DNA of 64,000 bases from Aurantimonas sp. HBX-1 (GTDB lineage: Bacteria; Pseudomonadota; Alphaproteobacteria; Rhizobiales; Rhizobiaceae). The DNA is taken from NCBI RefSeq assembly GCF_021391535.1, contig NZ_CP090066.1, forward strand, positions 3,299,501 through 3,363,500. The letters are read 5' to 3'. Below, piece by piece: positions 1 to 8,282 of this stretch; the stretch's first letter is position 1; every line of letters starts with the position of its first letter. The position numbers and the translations under genes were made by a program. The notes under the pieces are model-generated. The model was given only the letters and a program-made list of their open reading frames with translations, ran no database searches and was not told the DNA's origin.

Positions 1-221
1 TCGGCCAGATGCTCCATCAGGCCGACGAAGAACGGCAGGTCGCCGCGGTTCACCCGTTTTTCGTAGAGCGTCAGGATGAAGGTGCCGGCTTCGGTCCGGA
101 TCAGGAAGTTGGAGTTCTCGACGCCTTCCGCGATGCCCTTGTAGCTCAGCAGCGCGCCGAGGGGATAATCGTCGAGAAAGCTGGCGAGCTGGGTTTCCGA
201 GATGTCGGTATAGACGGCCAA
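1..221 (-). CDS. thrB: Homoserine kinase ThrB, N-terminal part (cut by window edge)
   Basis: ThrB phosphorylates homoserine with ATP in the cytoplasmic threonine pathway. Only the first ~73 codons are inside the window. They read MAVYTDISETQLASFL and continue with a GALLSYKGIAEGVENSNF segment and ILTLYEKRV, which match the start of the APH-fold homoserine kinases of Rhizobiales, not the GHMP-type enzyme of E. coli. The start is TTG, four bases after the ispH stop; no ATG is available in frame. The tight spacing says it is co-transcribed and probably translationally coupled with ispH. The assignment rests on the N-terminus alone. Confidence 0.85.
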   Translation of the reverse strand, partial: MAVYTDISETQLASFLDDYPLGALLSYKGIAEGVENSNFLIRTEAGTFILTLYEKRVNRGDLPFFVGLMEHLA

Positions 222-225
222 GCGC

Positions 226-1230
226 TCAGCTCCGGCCGCTGACGAAGGCCATGTCGGCAGCCGTCAGCGGGGTCTCGCGCAGCGCCCGCATGACCGGGAA
301 GTTCTCCGTCTCCTCGGCGGTGCGCACCAGTTCGACGGTCACCTCGAAGCGTTCGCGAAACGCGTCGACGATCGCATCGACCAGGATCTCCGGGGCCGAG
401 GCGCCGGCAGACAGCGCGACGGTACCGCCGGGCGGCACGCAGTCCCAGGGCAGGTCCGCGACGCCTTCCACCAGCGCCCCCTGCATGGCGCCCGCCCGTT
501 CGGCCACCTCGACCAGGCGCTTGGAGTTGGAGGAATTCGGCGCGCCGACGACGATGAACAGGTCGGCGCCCGGCGCGGCGGCCTTCACCGCCTCCTGCCG
601 ATTGGTGGTGGCGTAGCAGATCGACTCCGACGAGGGCGCCTGCATCTGCGGGAACCGGGCCTGCAGCGCCGCGACGATGCCGCTGGTGTCGTCGACCGAC
701 AGGGTCGTCTGGGTGACGAAGCCGAGGGCCGCGGGATCGGCCGGCACGAAGGCCTCGACGTCCGCCTCGGTCTCGATCAGCGTCACCTCGCCCGGCAGCA
801 GCTGGCCCATCGTGCCGATCACCTCGGGGTGCCCCTTGTGCCCGACCAGCAGCACGTGGCGGCCGCGCTTGACGTGCAGCATCGCCTGCTTGTGGACCTT
901 GGAAACCAGCGGGCAGGTGGCGTCGAGAAACAGCATCTCGCGTGCCGCCGCCGCGGCGGGCACGGATTTCGGCACGCCGTGCGCCGAGAACACCACCGGC
1001 TGGCCGTCGTCCGGCACGTCGTCGAGCTCCTTGACGAAGACCGCGCCCATGTTGCGCAGCCCCTCGACGACGTAGCGATTATGCACGATCTCGTGGCGGA
1101 CATAGACCGGCGCGCCGTGCTTCTTCAGCGCCAGCACGACGATCTGGATCGCCCGGTCGACGCCGGCGCAGAAGCCGCGCGGCTCGCACATGCGGATCGT
1201 CAGTTTCGGCTTGGCGTCGGAATCGAACAA
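226..1230 (-). CDS. ispH: 4-hydroxy-3-methylbut-2-enyl diphosphate reductase IspH
   Basis: Last step of the MEP isoprenoid pathway: a cytoplasmic iron-sulfur enzyme that reduces HMBPP to IPP and DMAPP. The 334-residue protein carries the three cluster cysteines in their usual contexts: Cys21 in GFCAGVDRA, Cys106 in DATCPLVSKVH and Cys205 in SICYATTNRQ. The substrate-binding stretches HKGHPEVIGT and TQTTLS are also present. The length is normal for the family. It is followed four bases later by thrB and preceded by the SURF1 gene with a 61-bp gap, a gene order common in Rhizobiales. With dxs, ispE and ispB it is one of four isoprenoid genes scattered through this window. Confidence 0.97.
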   Translation of the reverse strand: MFDSDAKPKLTIRMCEPRGFCAGVDRAIQIVVLALKKHGAPVYVRHEIVHNRYVVEGLRNMGAVFVKELDDVPDDGQPVVFSAHGVPKSVPAAAAAREMLFLDATCPLVSKVHKQAMLHVKRGRHVLLVGHKGHPEVIGTMGQLLPGEVTLIETEADVEAFVPADPAALGFVTQTTLSVDDTSGIVAALQARFPQMQAPSSESICYATTNRQEAVKAAAPGADLFIVVGAPNSSNSKRLVEVAERAGAMQGALVEGVADLPWDCVPPGGTVALSAGASAPEILVDAIVDAFRERFEVTVELVRTAEETENFPVMRALRETPLTAADMAFVSGRS

Positions 1231-1291
1231 GCAAGGCTCCGGGTCTGGGGTGGCGTCGGCCGGCCGAATGAAGGGATGCGGCCTGCCGGTG

Positions 1292-2077
1292 TCAAGGCTT
1301 GCGGGCGCGCCAGTCGCCGACCACCAGCAGTACGGTCATCACGATGAGCACGAGGCCGATGCCGTACCACGTGATGGCATATTGCAGGTGGTTGTTGGGG
1401 ATCTCCACCACCGTGGTGCCGCCGACCGGCCAGCCGCCCGGGGCGCTGCCGGGGCCTGCATCGACGAAGAACGGCAGGATGCGCACACCGGGCGGGACCG
1501 TCAGGCCCTCGGCCATCGCATCGACGTCGCGCCAGAAGAAGGTGTTGCCGGCTGGGTCGTTGTCGGGGATGAAGAAGCCCGGCTCCTCGGTCGGCGCATT
1601 GCGGGCGAGCCCGGTGACGGTGACCGGCCCCTCGACCTGCCCCTCGCGGCGGGTGGCGGGATCGCGCCGGTCATAGGGCACGAAGCCGCGGTTGACGAAG
1701 ACCAGCCGGTCTCCCTCCGTGAGCAGCGGCACATAGACGTTCCAGCCGGCCTGGCCGTCGAAGGTTGAGAGGAAATAGCGTTCGCCCTCGTTGAGGAACC
1801 GGCCCTCGACCGTCACGGGCGTGTAGTCCACGTCCCCGGTCGCGGCGAACTGCGCCTCGAGCGCATCCAGATCGATGGACGGCGACACGATCCGCTGCTC
1901 GATCCGCGCGACGAGGGCTTCCTTCCACTGCAGCCGCTCCACCTGCCAGGTGCCGAGGGCCATCAGGATGACGATGCCGACGAGGCAGGCGGCGAGCGCG
2001 AACCAGTAGCGGCGCCGGCTCATGCGGAACGGGCCGGCGGGCGCCGCGGCCTGCGCCGCGAGGGGATCATTCGCCAC
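1292..2077 (-). CDS. SURF1 family cytochrome oxidase assembly protein
   Basis: SURF1 (Shy1) proteins are inner-membrane factors that help insert heme a into subunit I of aa3-type oxidases. The 261-residue product shows the family layout: a short N-terminal tail, a membrane segment at about residues 24-43 (YWFALAACLVGIVILMALGTWQ), a large periplasmic domain with the conserved GTWQ...RLQWKEAL start and VNRGFVPYDRRDP, and a second membrane segment near the C-terminus (YGIGLVLIVMTVLLVVGDWR). The start is GTG and lies 11 bases inside the DUF983 gene, so the two are probably coupled. It sits at the end of the oxidase cluster, as expected. Confidence 0.93.
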   Translation of the reverse strand: MANDPLAAQAAAPAGPFRMSRRRYWFALAACLVGIVILMALGTWQVERLQWKEALVARIEQRIVSPSIDLDALEAQFAATGDVDYTPVTVEGRFLNEGERYFLSTFDGQAGWNVYVPLLTEGDRLVFVNRGFVPYDRRDPATRREGQVEGPVTVTGLARNAPTEEPGFFIPDNDPAGNTFFWRDVDAMAEGLTVPPGVRILPFFVDAGPGSAPGGWPVGGTTVVEIPNNHLQYAITWYGIGLVLIVMTVLLVVGDWRARKP

Positions 2078-2447
2078 GGTCGAGGCGCCCTTCCGCCGCG
2101 CGGTGCTTGTACTGGAGGGCGATCATCAGGCCTTTCAGCGCGCGCAGGAGCGGCAGCGCGAGCGCCAGGATCAGCGGCAGCCAGAGCACGAGATGCACCC
2201 AGAGCGGCGGGTTGAAGCTGACCTCGACCCAGAGCGCCAGCCCGCAGACGACGAAGCCGATGATCAGGATGACGAAGACCGCCGGCCCATCGCCGGAATC
2301 GATGAAGGCGAAGTCGAGATCGCAGTTCGAGCAGCGCGGCGCCACCGTCAGGAACCCGGCGAAGAGCTTGCCCTCGCCGCAGCGGGGGCAGCGGCCGAGA
2401 AGCCCGGCGCGGGCGGGGTCGACCTGACGGGGCGGGTGATCGCTCAT
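2067..2447 (-). CDS. DUF983 family small zinc-ribbon membrane protein
   Basis: A 126-residue protein with two CxxC pairs (CPRCGEGKLF and CSNCDLDF) at about residues 20-45, followed by two hydrophobic segments (VFVILIIGFVVCGLALWV and LVLWLPLILALALPLLRAL). This is the architecture of DUF983, a family usually found between ctaE and SURF1 in alphaproteobacterial oxidase clusters. The cysteine pairs suggest metal binding, and the location suggests a part in oxidase assembly, but the function is not established. The ATG is preceded by a good Shine-Dalgarno sequence (AAGGA). The 3' end overlaps the SURF1 start by 11 bases. Confidence 0.9.
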   Translation of the reverse strand: MSDHPPRQVDPARAGLLGRCPRCGEGKLFAGFLTVAPRCSNCDLDFAFIDSGDGPAVFVILIIGFVVCGLALWVEVSFNPPLWVHLVLWLPLILALALPLLRALKGLMIALQYKHRAAEGRLDRGE

Positions 2448-2522
2448 GCGGATCTTCCTTAAGCGAAGAAGGCGGCCACATTTCTGCGCCGCCTTCTCGA
2501 GAGTCGCTGTTGGTGGCGCGGC

Positions 2523-3401
2523 CTAGCCGTGGTGGATGACGCCGCCCCAACTGCCCCAGACATAGATGCTGAAGAACAGGAACAGCCAGACGACGTCGAC
2601 GAAGTGCCAGTACCAGGCCGCCGCCTCGAAGCCGAAGTGCTTCTGCGGGGTGAACTGCCCCTTCATCGCACGGATCAGGCAGACGATCAGGAAGATCGTC
2701 CCGACGATCACGTGGAAGCCGTGGAAGCCGGTCGCCATGAAGAAGGTCGATCCATAGATCGAGCCGGCGAAGGCGAACGGCGCGTGGGCGTATTCGTAGT
2801 ACTGGACGTAGGAGAAGATCAGGCCGAGCAGCACGGTGAGCGCCAGGCCCCAGACCAGACCCTTGCGGTCGTTGTGCAGCAGCGCATGGTGCGCCCAGGT
2901 CACGGTCGTGCCCGACAGGAGCAGCGTCACGGTGTTGAACAGCGGCAGGTGCAGCGGGTCGAGCACCTCGATGCCGACCGGCGGCCACTGCCCGCCCAGC
3001 ACCTCGGTCCGGGCCGCCTGCACCGCCTCGTTCGGGAACAGGCTGGCGTCGAAGAACGCCCAGAACCACGCCACGAAGAACATCACCTCGGAGGCGATGA
3101 ACATGATCATGCCGTAGCGCAGGTGCATCGACACGACCTGCGTGTGGGCGCCCTCGCGGCCTTCCTTGATGGTGTCCGACCACCACGCGTACATCACGTA
3201 GAGGACGATCGCGAGACCGACGAAGAAGATCCACGGGGTGGCGAGATCGATCCCGAACAGCAGGAACTGGCTGCCCGCCGTGTAGCGCATCAGCGAGACC
3301 ATGCCGATCATCATGATGAAGGCGCCGACCGAGGCGATGAACGGCCACGGGCTCGGATCGATGATGTGATAATCGTGTTGCTTGGCGTGCGTGTCTGCCA
3401 T
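2523..3401 (-). CDS. ctaE: Cytochrome c oxidase subunit III
   Basis: Core membrane subunit of the aa3-type terminal oxidase. The 292-residue protein begins with the HDYHIIDPSPWPF motif typical of alphaproteobacterial and mitochondrial COX3 and has about seven membrane segments. The conserved GMIMFIASEVMFFVAWFWAFFD region holds the carboxylate found in this subunit, and the C-terminal part (FGFEAAAWYWHFVDVVWLFLFFSIYVWGSW) is also diagnostic. It lies downstream of ctaG with a 111-bp gap that contains a short GC-rich hairpin, and upstream of the DUF983 gene. It is part of the leftward oxidase cluster. Confidence 0.98.
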   Translation of the reverse strand: MADTHAKQHDYHIIDPSPWPFIASVGAFIMMIGMVSLMRYTAGSQFLLFGIDLATPWIFFVGLAIVLYVMYAWWSDTIKEGREGAHTQVVSMHLRYGMIMFIASEVMFFVAWFWAFFDASLFPNEAVQAARTEVLGGQWPPVGIEVLDPLHLPLFNTVTLLLSGTTVTWAHHALLHNDRKGLVWGLALTVLLGLIFSYVQYYEYAHAPFAFAGSIYGSTFFMATGFHGFHVIVGTIFLIVCLIRAMKGQFTPQKHFGFEAAAWYWHFVDVVWLFLFFSIYVWGSWGGVIHHG

Positions 3402-3512
3402 CGCGGTTCCCCGGTCTCCCTTACTGCTCGGCGATCTGACTACAAGAGATCGGCGGCAAACTCCAGCTAGCGTAAGATCCCGCCCCGGCGCTTCGGCGCC
3501 CGGCGCGGGCCG

Positions 3513-4133
3513 TCAAAGATTGTCCGACGGTGCCCCCGTGGCGCCGCCCTCCGGCGCTGCCGCCACCGGCTCCGGACCCCCGTCCTGCGGGAAGAACGTG
3601 TAGGACAGGGTGATCGCCCGGCCGTTCCGCAGCTCCTCCGACTCCACGATGTCCGGATCGACGTAGAACACCACCGGCATGTCGATCTCTTCGCCCGGCT
3701 GGAGCGTCTGGTTGTCGAAGCAGAAGCAGGCGATCTTGTTGAAGTACAGCCCGGCCGCGTCCGGCGTGACGTTGTAGGTGGCCTGCGCGGTCACTGGCCG
3801 GTCGGAATCGTTGCGTACGTGGAAGCTGGTCTGCCGGGTCTCGCCCAGCTTGACGGTGATCTCGCGCTCGTTCGGCCCGAAGCGCCATGGCAGGCCGGGC
3901 GACACGTTGCCGTCGAACCGCACGACGATCGAGCGATCCGCCACGCGGCTGGACTCCCCCTCGGCCCGCTGCGTCGTCCCGCCATAGCCGGTGACCTGGC
4001 AGAACAGCTCGTAGAGCGGCACCGAGGCATAGGCGGCGCCGACCATGCCGAAGGCGAAGGCGGCGCAGGCAACGGCGATGATCCTGCCGCGCCGGGCCGC
4101 CCGCTCGGGCAGCGGAGGAGGGGTCGCGCTCAT
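3513..4133 (-). CDS. ctaG: Cytochrome c oxidase copper chaperone CtaG (Cox11)
   Basis: CtaG delivers copper to the CuB site of oxidase subunit I. The 206-residue protein has one N-terminal membrane segment (residues ~17-40) and a periplasmic immunoglobulin-like domain with the copper-binding Cys-Phe-Cys at residues 136-138 (KIACFCFDNQTL). The motif VPLYELFCQVTGYGGT after the membrane anchor is also a Cox11 signature. I chose the ATG at 4133, which overlaps the stop of the small upstream gene (ATGA); longer reading upstream is just the alternative frame of that gene. The Pro/Ala-rich C-terminal tail of ~20 residues is probably disordered. Confidence 0.96.
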   Translation of the reverse strand: MSATPPPLPERAARRGRIIAVACAAFAFGMVGAAYASVPLYELFCQVTGYGGTTQRAEGESSRVADRSIVVRFDGNVSPGLPWRFGPNEREITVKLGETRQTSFHVRNDSDRPVTAQATYNVTPDAAGLYFNKIACFCFDNQTLQPGEEIDMPVVFYVDPDIVESEELRNGRAITLSYTFFPQDGGPEPVAAAPEGGATGAPSDNL

Positions 4134-4264
4134 GCCGACATCTTCGCCAGCGAGACGAAATAGAAGATCACCACGAGGGCGACCAGCACGATCCCGATCG
4201 CGACGTTGCGGTTGCGCCGGGCCTTCTGCTCGGCTTCGGTGAGCCGGATGCCGTCTTCGCCCAT
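4130..4264 (-). CDS. Small CoxF-like membrane protein of the oxidase operon
   Basis: A 44-residue protein: a charged N-terminal half (GEDGIRLTEAEQKARRNRN) followed by one membrane helix (VAIGIVLVALVVIFYFVSLAKM). Small proteins of this form sit between ctaB and ctaG in many alphaproteobacteria and are often labelled CoxF; the function is not known, though the place suggests oxidase assembly. The start ATG overlaps the ctaB stop (TGATG) and its stop overlaps the ctaG start (ATGA), so three genes are chained by overlapping codons. That chaining is the main reason to believe this short frame. Confidence 0.85.
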   Translation of the reverse strand: MGEDGIRLTEAEQKARRNRNVAIGIVLVALVVIFYFVSLAKMSA

Positions 4265-5208
4265 CAGAGTCCGCCCGTCGTGACCATGCCGTCCACAAGA
4301 CCCTCGACGAGCAGGATGGCGAACAGCCCGAAGAGATAGAAGATCGAGAAGGCGAACAGCTTCTTCGCCGGAACCATCCGTGGATCGCCGTCGGCCATCT
4401 TCAGCGTCGCATAGGCGTGGCGCAGGAAGTTGGCCCCGAGCACGATCGCGGCGATGCCGTAGACTGGGCCGGCGAAGCCGAGCAGCCACGGGGCGACCGC
4501 CACCGGCACGAGGATCAGCGAATAGACGAAGATCTGGATCCGGGTCGCCCGCTCGCCCGCGACGTTGGGCAGCATCGGCACGCCGGCGCTGCCGTAGTCC
4601 TTGAGCTTGAACAGCGCCAGCGCCCAGAAATGCGGCGGCGTCCAGAGGAAGATGATCAGGAACAGGACGATGCTCTCGACCGCCACGCCGCCTGTGACGG
4701 CGGCCCAGCCGATCATCGGCGGAAAGGCGCCGGCGGCGCCGCCGATGACGATGTTCTGCGGCGTCCGGCGCTTCAGGCCCATCGTGTAGATGACGGCATA
4801 GAAGAAGATCGTGAAGGCGAGCAGCGTGGCGGCGAACCAGTTGGTGGCGAGCCCCAGCATCATCACCGAGAGGCAGGAGAGGCCGACGCCGAAGCCGAGC
4901 GCGGTCTCGGGCGCGATCCGGCCGGCGGCCACGGGCCGCTGCGCGGTACGGGTCATCAGCCGGTCGATGTCGGCGTCGTACCACATGTTGAGCGCGCCGG
5001 ACGCCCCGGCGCCCATGGCGATCGACAGGATGGCGATGAAGGCCAGGGTCGGATGCAGGTGGCCGGGAGCGATGACCAGGCCGGTGATCGCGGTCAGCAC
5101 GACCAGCGACATGACCCGCGGCTTCAGGAGCGCCAGGAAATCCCGCGGCTCGGCGAGGCTCACCCGCTCGGAAGCGGACGCTGTGCTGGTGGCATCGAGA
5201 AACGTCAA
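4264..5208 (-). CDS. ctaB: Protoheme IX farnesyltransferase (heme O synthase)
   Basis: CtaB adds a farnesyl group to heme b to make heme O, the precursor of the heme a used by this oxidase. The 314-residue polytopic protein has the UbiA-superfamily motif NMWYDADIDRLMTRTAQRP after the second membrane helix, the second motif YTMGLKRRTPQNIVIGGAAGAFPP, and about nine hydrophobic segments. The reading frame opens with TTG at 5208, preceded by GAGG; a GTG 15 codons further in is the only obvious alternative. It overlaps the next small gene by one base. A 111-bp gap separates it from ctaD upstream. Confidence 0.97.
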   Translation of the reverse strand: MTFLDATSTASASERVSLAEPRDFLALLKPRVMSLVVLTAITGLVIAPGHLHPTLAFIAILSIAMGAGASGALNMWYDADIDRLMTRTAQRPVAAGRIAPETALGFGVGLSCLSVMMLGLATNWFAATLLAFTIFFYAVIYTMGLKRRTPQNIVIGGAAGAFPPMIGWAAVTGGVAVESIVLFLIIFLWTPPHFWALALFKLKDYGSAGVPMLPNVAGERATRIQIFVYSLILVPVAVAPWLLGFAGPVYGIAAIVLGANFLRHAYATLKMADGDPRMVPAKKLFAFSIFYLFGLFAILLVEGLVDGMVTTGGL

Positions 5209-5319
5209 TTCAACCTCGGACTGCTCCGGTCGACCGGTTCATCCGGTCCGGCTGACTGCCGTCCCGGAAGACGGCAGCCACTGCTCATATCCCCCGCCCG
5301 TCATGGGCGGGAGGCCGCG

Positions 5320-6921
5320 TCACTTGACGCGCGGCAACGTCTCCCACTGGTGGTAGGGCGGCGGCGACGGCAGCTGCCACTCGAGCGTGGTCGCACCCTC
5401 GCCCCACGGATTGGCACCGGCGACCCGCTTCTTCGAGAATGCCTCGAACACGGTGTAGAGGAACACCAGCACCGCGACGGCCGAGATGTAGGAGCCCATC
5501 GAGGAGACGAAGTTCCAGCCCGCGAAGGCTTCCGGGTAGTCGACGTAGCGGCGCGGCATGCCGGCTGCGCCGAGGAAATGCTGCGGGAAGAACAGGATGT
5601 TGACGCCGACGAAAGTCATCCAGAAGTGAATCTTCCCGAGCGTCTCGTTGTACATGTACCCGGTCATCTTCGGGAACCAGTAGTACCAGGCCGCGAAGAT
5701 CGCGAAGACCGCCCCCAGCGACAGCACGTAGTGGAAATGCGCCACGACGTAGTAGGTGTCGTGCAGCACTCGGTCCATGCCGGCATTGGCGAGCTTGACG
5801 CCCGTGACGCCGCCGACGGTGAACAGGAAGATGAAGCCGATCGCCCACAGCATCGGTGTCTTGAAGGACAGCGACCCGCCCCACATCGTCGCGATCCAGG
5901 AGAAGATCTTGATGCCGGTGGGCACCGCGATCACCATCGTGGCGAAGACGAAATAGCGCTGCGTGTTGAGCGAGATGCCCGTGGTGTACATGTGGTGCGC
6001 CCACACGACGAAGCCGACCACGCCGATCGCGACCATGGCGTAGGCCATGCCCAGATAGCCGAAGACCGGCTTGCGGGAGAATGTCGAGATGATGTGGCTG
6101 ACGATGCCGAAGGCCGGCAGGATCAGGATGTAGACCTCCGGGTGACCGAAGAACCAGAACAGATGCTGGAACAGGATCGGATCACCGCCGCCGGCCGGAT
6201 CGAAGAAGGTGGTGCCGAAATTGCGGTCGGTGAGCAGCATGGTGATGGCGCCCGCCAGAACCGGCAGCGACAGCAGCAGCAGGAAGGCCGTCACCAGCAC
6301 CGACCAGGCGAACAGCGGCATCTTGTGCAGGGTCATGCCCGGCGCGCGCATGTTGAGGATGGTGGTGATGAAGTTGATGGCGCCGAGGATCGACGACGCA
6401 CCGGCGATGTGCAGCGAGAAGATCGCCAGATCCACCGCGGGGCCGGGATGGCCTACGGTCGACAGCGGCGGATACATCGTCCAGCCGGTGCCGGCACCGT
6501 TCGCGCCGGGCGCGCCCTCGACGAACATCGACAAAAGCAGCAGCGGGAAGGAGACGGCGAGCAGCCAGAAGGAGATGTTGTTCAGCCGCGGGAACGCCAT
6601 GTCCGGGGCGCCGATCATGATCGGCACCATCCAGTTGGCGAAGCCGCCGATCAGCGCCGGCATGACCATGAAGAAGATCATGATGAGGCCGTGGCCGGTG
6701 GTGAACACGTTGTAGATCTGCGGATCGCCGAAGATCTGCAGCCCCGGCTCCTGCAACTCCATGCGCATCGCCACGGACAGGCCACCGCCGATGATGCCCG
6801 CGCAGATCGCGAAGATCAGGTAGAGGGTGCCGATGTCCTTGTGATTGGTCGAATAGACCCAGCGCGTCCAGCCGGTCGGCTTGTGGTCGCCATGGGCGTC
6901 GTGAGTGGCTCCGTAAGCCAT
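5320..6921 (-). CDS. ctaD: Cytochrome c oxidase subunit I
   Basis: Catalytic subunit of the aa3-type oxidase, carrying heme a and the heme a3-CuB site and pumping protons across the inner membrane. The 533-residue protein shows the family landmarks: WVYSTNHKDIGTLYLIF at the start, GHPEVYILILPAFG with the His-Tyr pair, WAHHMYTTG with the CuB histidines, and AHFHYVLSLGAVF near the heme ligands. Twelve membrane helices are expected. It lies directly downstream of ctaC (25-bp gap) with an ATG start. Its presence with CtaC, CtaE and the heme and copper factors gives a complete oxidase module. Confidence 0.99.
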   Translation of the reverse strand: MAYGATHDAHGDHKPTGWTRWVYSTNHKDIGTLYLIFAICAGIIGGGLSVAMRMELQEPGLQIFGDPQIYNVFTTGHGLIMIFFMVMPALIGGFANWMVPIMIGAPDMAFPRLNNISFWLLAVSFPLLLLSMFVEGAPGANGAGTGWTMYPPLSTVGHPGPAVDLAIFSLHIAGASSILGAINFITTILNMRAPGMTLHKMPLFAWSVLVTAFLLLLSLPVLAGAITMLLTDRNFGTTFFDPAGGGDPILFQHLFWFFGHPEVYILILPAFGIVSHIISTFSRKPVFGYLGMAYAMVAIGVVGFVVWAHHMYTTGISLNTQRYFVFATMVIAVPTGIKIFSWIATMWGGSLSFKTPMLWAIGFIFLFTVGGVTGVKLANAGMDRVLHDTYYVVAHFHYVLSLGAVFAIFAAWYYWFPKMTGYMYNETLGKIHFWMTFVGVNILFFPQHFLGAAGMPRRYVDYPEAFAGWNFVSSMGSYISAVAVLVFLYTVFEAFSKKRVAGANPWGEGATTLEWQLPSPPPYHQWETLPRVK

Positions 6922-6946
6922 GTCGATCTCCCTCGAACCCTTGTGT

Positions 6947-7906
6947 TTATCGGCCGGCCACGGCGACAGCGCCGGCGGTCTGAATCTCTGCGGTCAACGC
7001 GGCATTGGCGCCCTCGAGGTCCGCGGCAGCGGCTGCGTACCAGGTGGCGAACTGTTCCTTCGACACCACGCGCACGGCGATCGGCATGTTGTAGTGGGCC
7101 TGGCCGCAGAGCTCGGAGCACTGTCCGTAGAAGATGCCCTCGCGCAGCGGCTCCATGAAGTACTCGTTGATCCGGCCGGGCACGGCATCGACCTTGACGC
7201 CCATCGACGGCAGGGCGAAGGCGTGGATCACGTCGGCGGAGGTCGACAGGATGCGGATCACGGTGTTCACCGGGACGACCAGTTCGTTGTCGACGGCGAG
7301 GAGATGCGGGTAGACGGCGCGGTCTTCCTTGCCGGAACCGTCGCGGTCATCCTCGAGCAGCGGGTAGGATTCGAACGACACCGGCTCGGCCGCGACCGCG
7401 ACGTCGGCGGGAGCTTCGGCTGCTGCGTCGGCGGGAGCTTCGGGTGCAGCAACGGCCTCGGCGAGCTGGTACTCGTAGCCCCAGTACCACTGGTAGCCGG
7501 TCGCCTTGATCGTCAGCTCGGGTTCGCGCGGCGGGTTGTACTGCGACGTCAGGAGCTGGAAGGACGGCACCGCCAGGAACAGCAGGATGATCACCGGCGC
7601 CAGCGTCCACACGACCTCGATGGTCGTGTTGTGGCTGGTGCGCGACGGCGTCGGATTGCGGTGCGCGGCGTAGCGGTAGATGCACCAGGCGAGCAGCGCG
7701 GCGACGAGAGCCGTGATCGGAATGATGAAGGCCAGCGTGTAGTTGCTGAACCAGTGGATCTGCGCCTCAATCGGCGACAGTGCCTCCTGGAGCCCCATCT
7801 GCCACTCGTGCGGCTGCCCCGGGATCACGGCGCGCTCCTGCGCCGACGCGACGCCGGCCCCTCCCAGAAACGCCGCAGCGGCGAAGAACGATCGTCTCAC
7901 TCGCAT
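6947..7906 (-). CDS. ctaC: Cytochrome c oxidase subunit II with an Ala/Pro-rich insert
   Basis: Subunit II takes electrons from cytochrome c through the binuclear CuA centre. From the ATG at 7906 the protein has 319 residues: a signal peptide (MRVRRSFFAAAAFLGGAGVASAQ), two membrane helices (~57-78 and ~97-119), the aromatic YQWYWGYEY stretch at ~139-147 and the CuA ligands His228, Cys263, Glu265, Cys267, His271 and Met274 (GQCSELCGQAHYNMP). An ATG three codons earlier (7915) is possible. Residues ~149-175, an Ala/Pro/Glu-rich run, interrupt the CuA domain where the family usually goes straight from WYWGYEYP to SFES; the DNA there is a tandem repeat. The Ala-rich tail after residue 290 is also unusual. 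Confidence 0.97.
   Translation of the reverse strand: MRVRRSFFAAAAFLGGAGVASAQERAVIPGQPHEWQMGLQEALSPIEAQIHWFSNYTLAFIIPITALVAALLAWCIYRYAAHRNPTPSRTSHNTTIEVVWTLAPVIILLFLAVPSFQLLTSQYNPPREPELTIKATGYQWYWGYEYQLAEAVAAPEAPADAAAEAPADVAVAAEPVSFESYPLLEDDRDGSGKEDRAVYPHLLAVDNELVVPVNTVIRILSTSADVIHAFALPSMGVKVDAVPGRINEYFMEPLREGIFYGQCSELCGQAHYNMPIAVRVVSKEQFATWYAAAAADLEGANAALTAEIQTAGAVAVAGR
7402..7443. repeat. 24-nt tandem duplication inside ctaC
   Basis: An 18-base sequence (CGTCGGCGGGAGCTTCGG) occurs at 7402-7419 and again at 7426-7443, a 24-nt period that keeps the frame. It encodes two copies of an eight-residue unit (EAPADAAA, EAPADVAV) in the insert of CtaC. Slipped-strand duplication is the simplest origin. 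Confidence 0.85.
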
Positions 7907-8282
7907 TATCTCCATCTGTCGCACCCGCGGCAGCCCTCGATCATCGATGAAATGCGGCAGGCAGACACCGAGGCCCGCATGCCTACATATATCAGAAAAC
8001 GAATATATCTGGCAGTCCACCGCTTCAAACCACGAAACCCGGCCCGCCGCAACATCTTAGAAGCGTCATAAGCTTGCGACAAAATCGCGAAACTTTCCGC
8101 CACCTGCCGGCGGCGAGCGGTGCGGCTGGGCCGCAAGGGCCTGCAAGCGACCGCGGTCTCGTGCTAGGCTCGCGCCAGCGATGTATGGCCGCCTCTCGAA
8201 ACGTCCCGCCGCCTCGTGCGATAAGCAGTTGTTTACCATGCCCGCGCCACATCGAAACGAGCGCGTGATTCGGATTTTTCCC
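7907..8282. other. Intergenic region upstream of ctaC and the IalB-like gene
   Basis: This divergent gap of 376 bases has no credible gene. It includes an AT-rich stretch (about 7981-8012, with two copies of GATATAT read on the minus strand) and a candidate ctaC promoter further out. The long distance from that promoter to ctaC would give a leader of about 140 bases. I see no riboswitch-like structure that I can name. Confidence 0.6.
8054..8082 (-). promoter_or_regulatory. Candidate sigma-70-type promoter for the ctaC operon
   Basis: Read on the minus strand, TTGTCG (8077-8082) and TAAGAT (8054-8059) are separated by exactly 17 bases, a good match to the housekeeping consensus. It points toward ctaC, about 150 bases away. 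This is a pattern match only. Confidence 0.45.

Noticed and set aside
4417..7158. A 913-codon open frame on the plus strand across ctaB, ctaD and part of ctaC
   Set aside because: It is antisense to three well-identified oxidase genes and its translation is low-complexity His/Arg/Asp/Gly-rich with no family features. This is the usual shadow of G+C-rich coding DNA.
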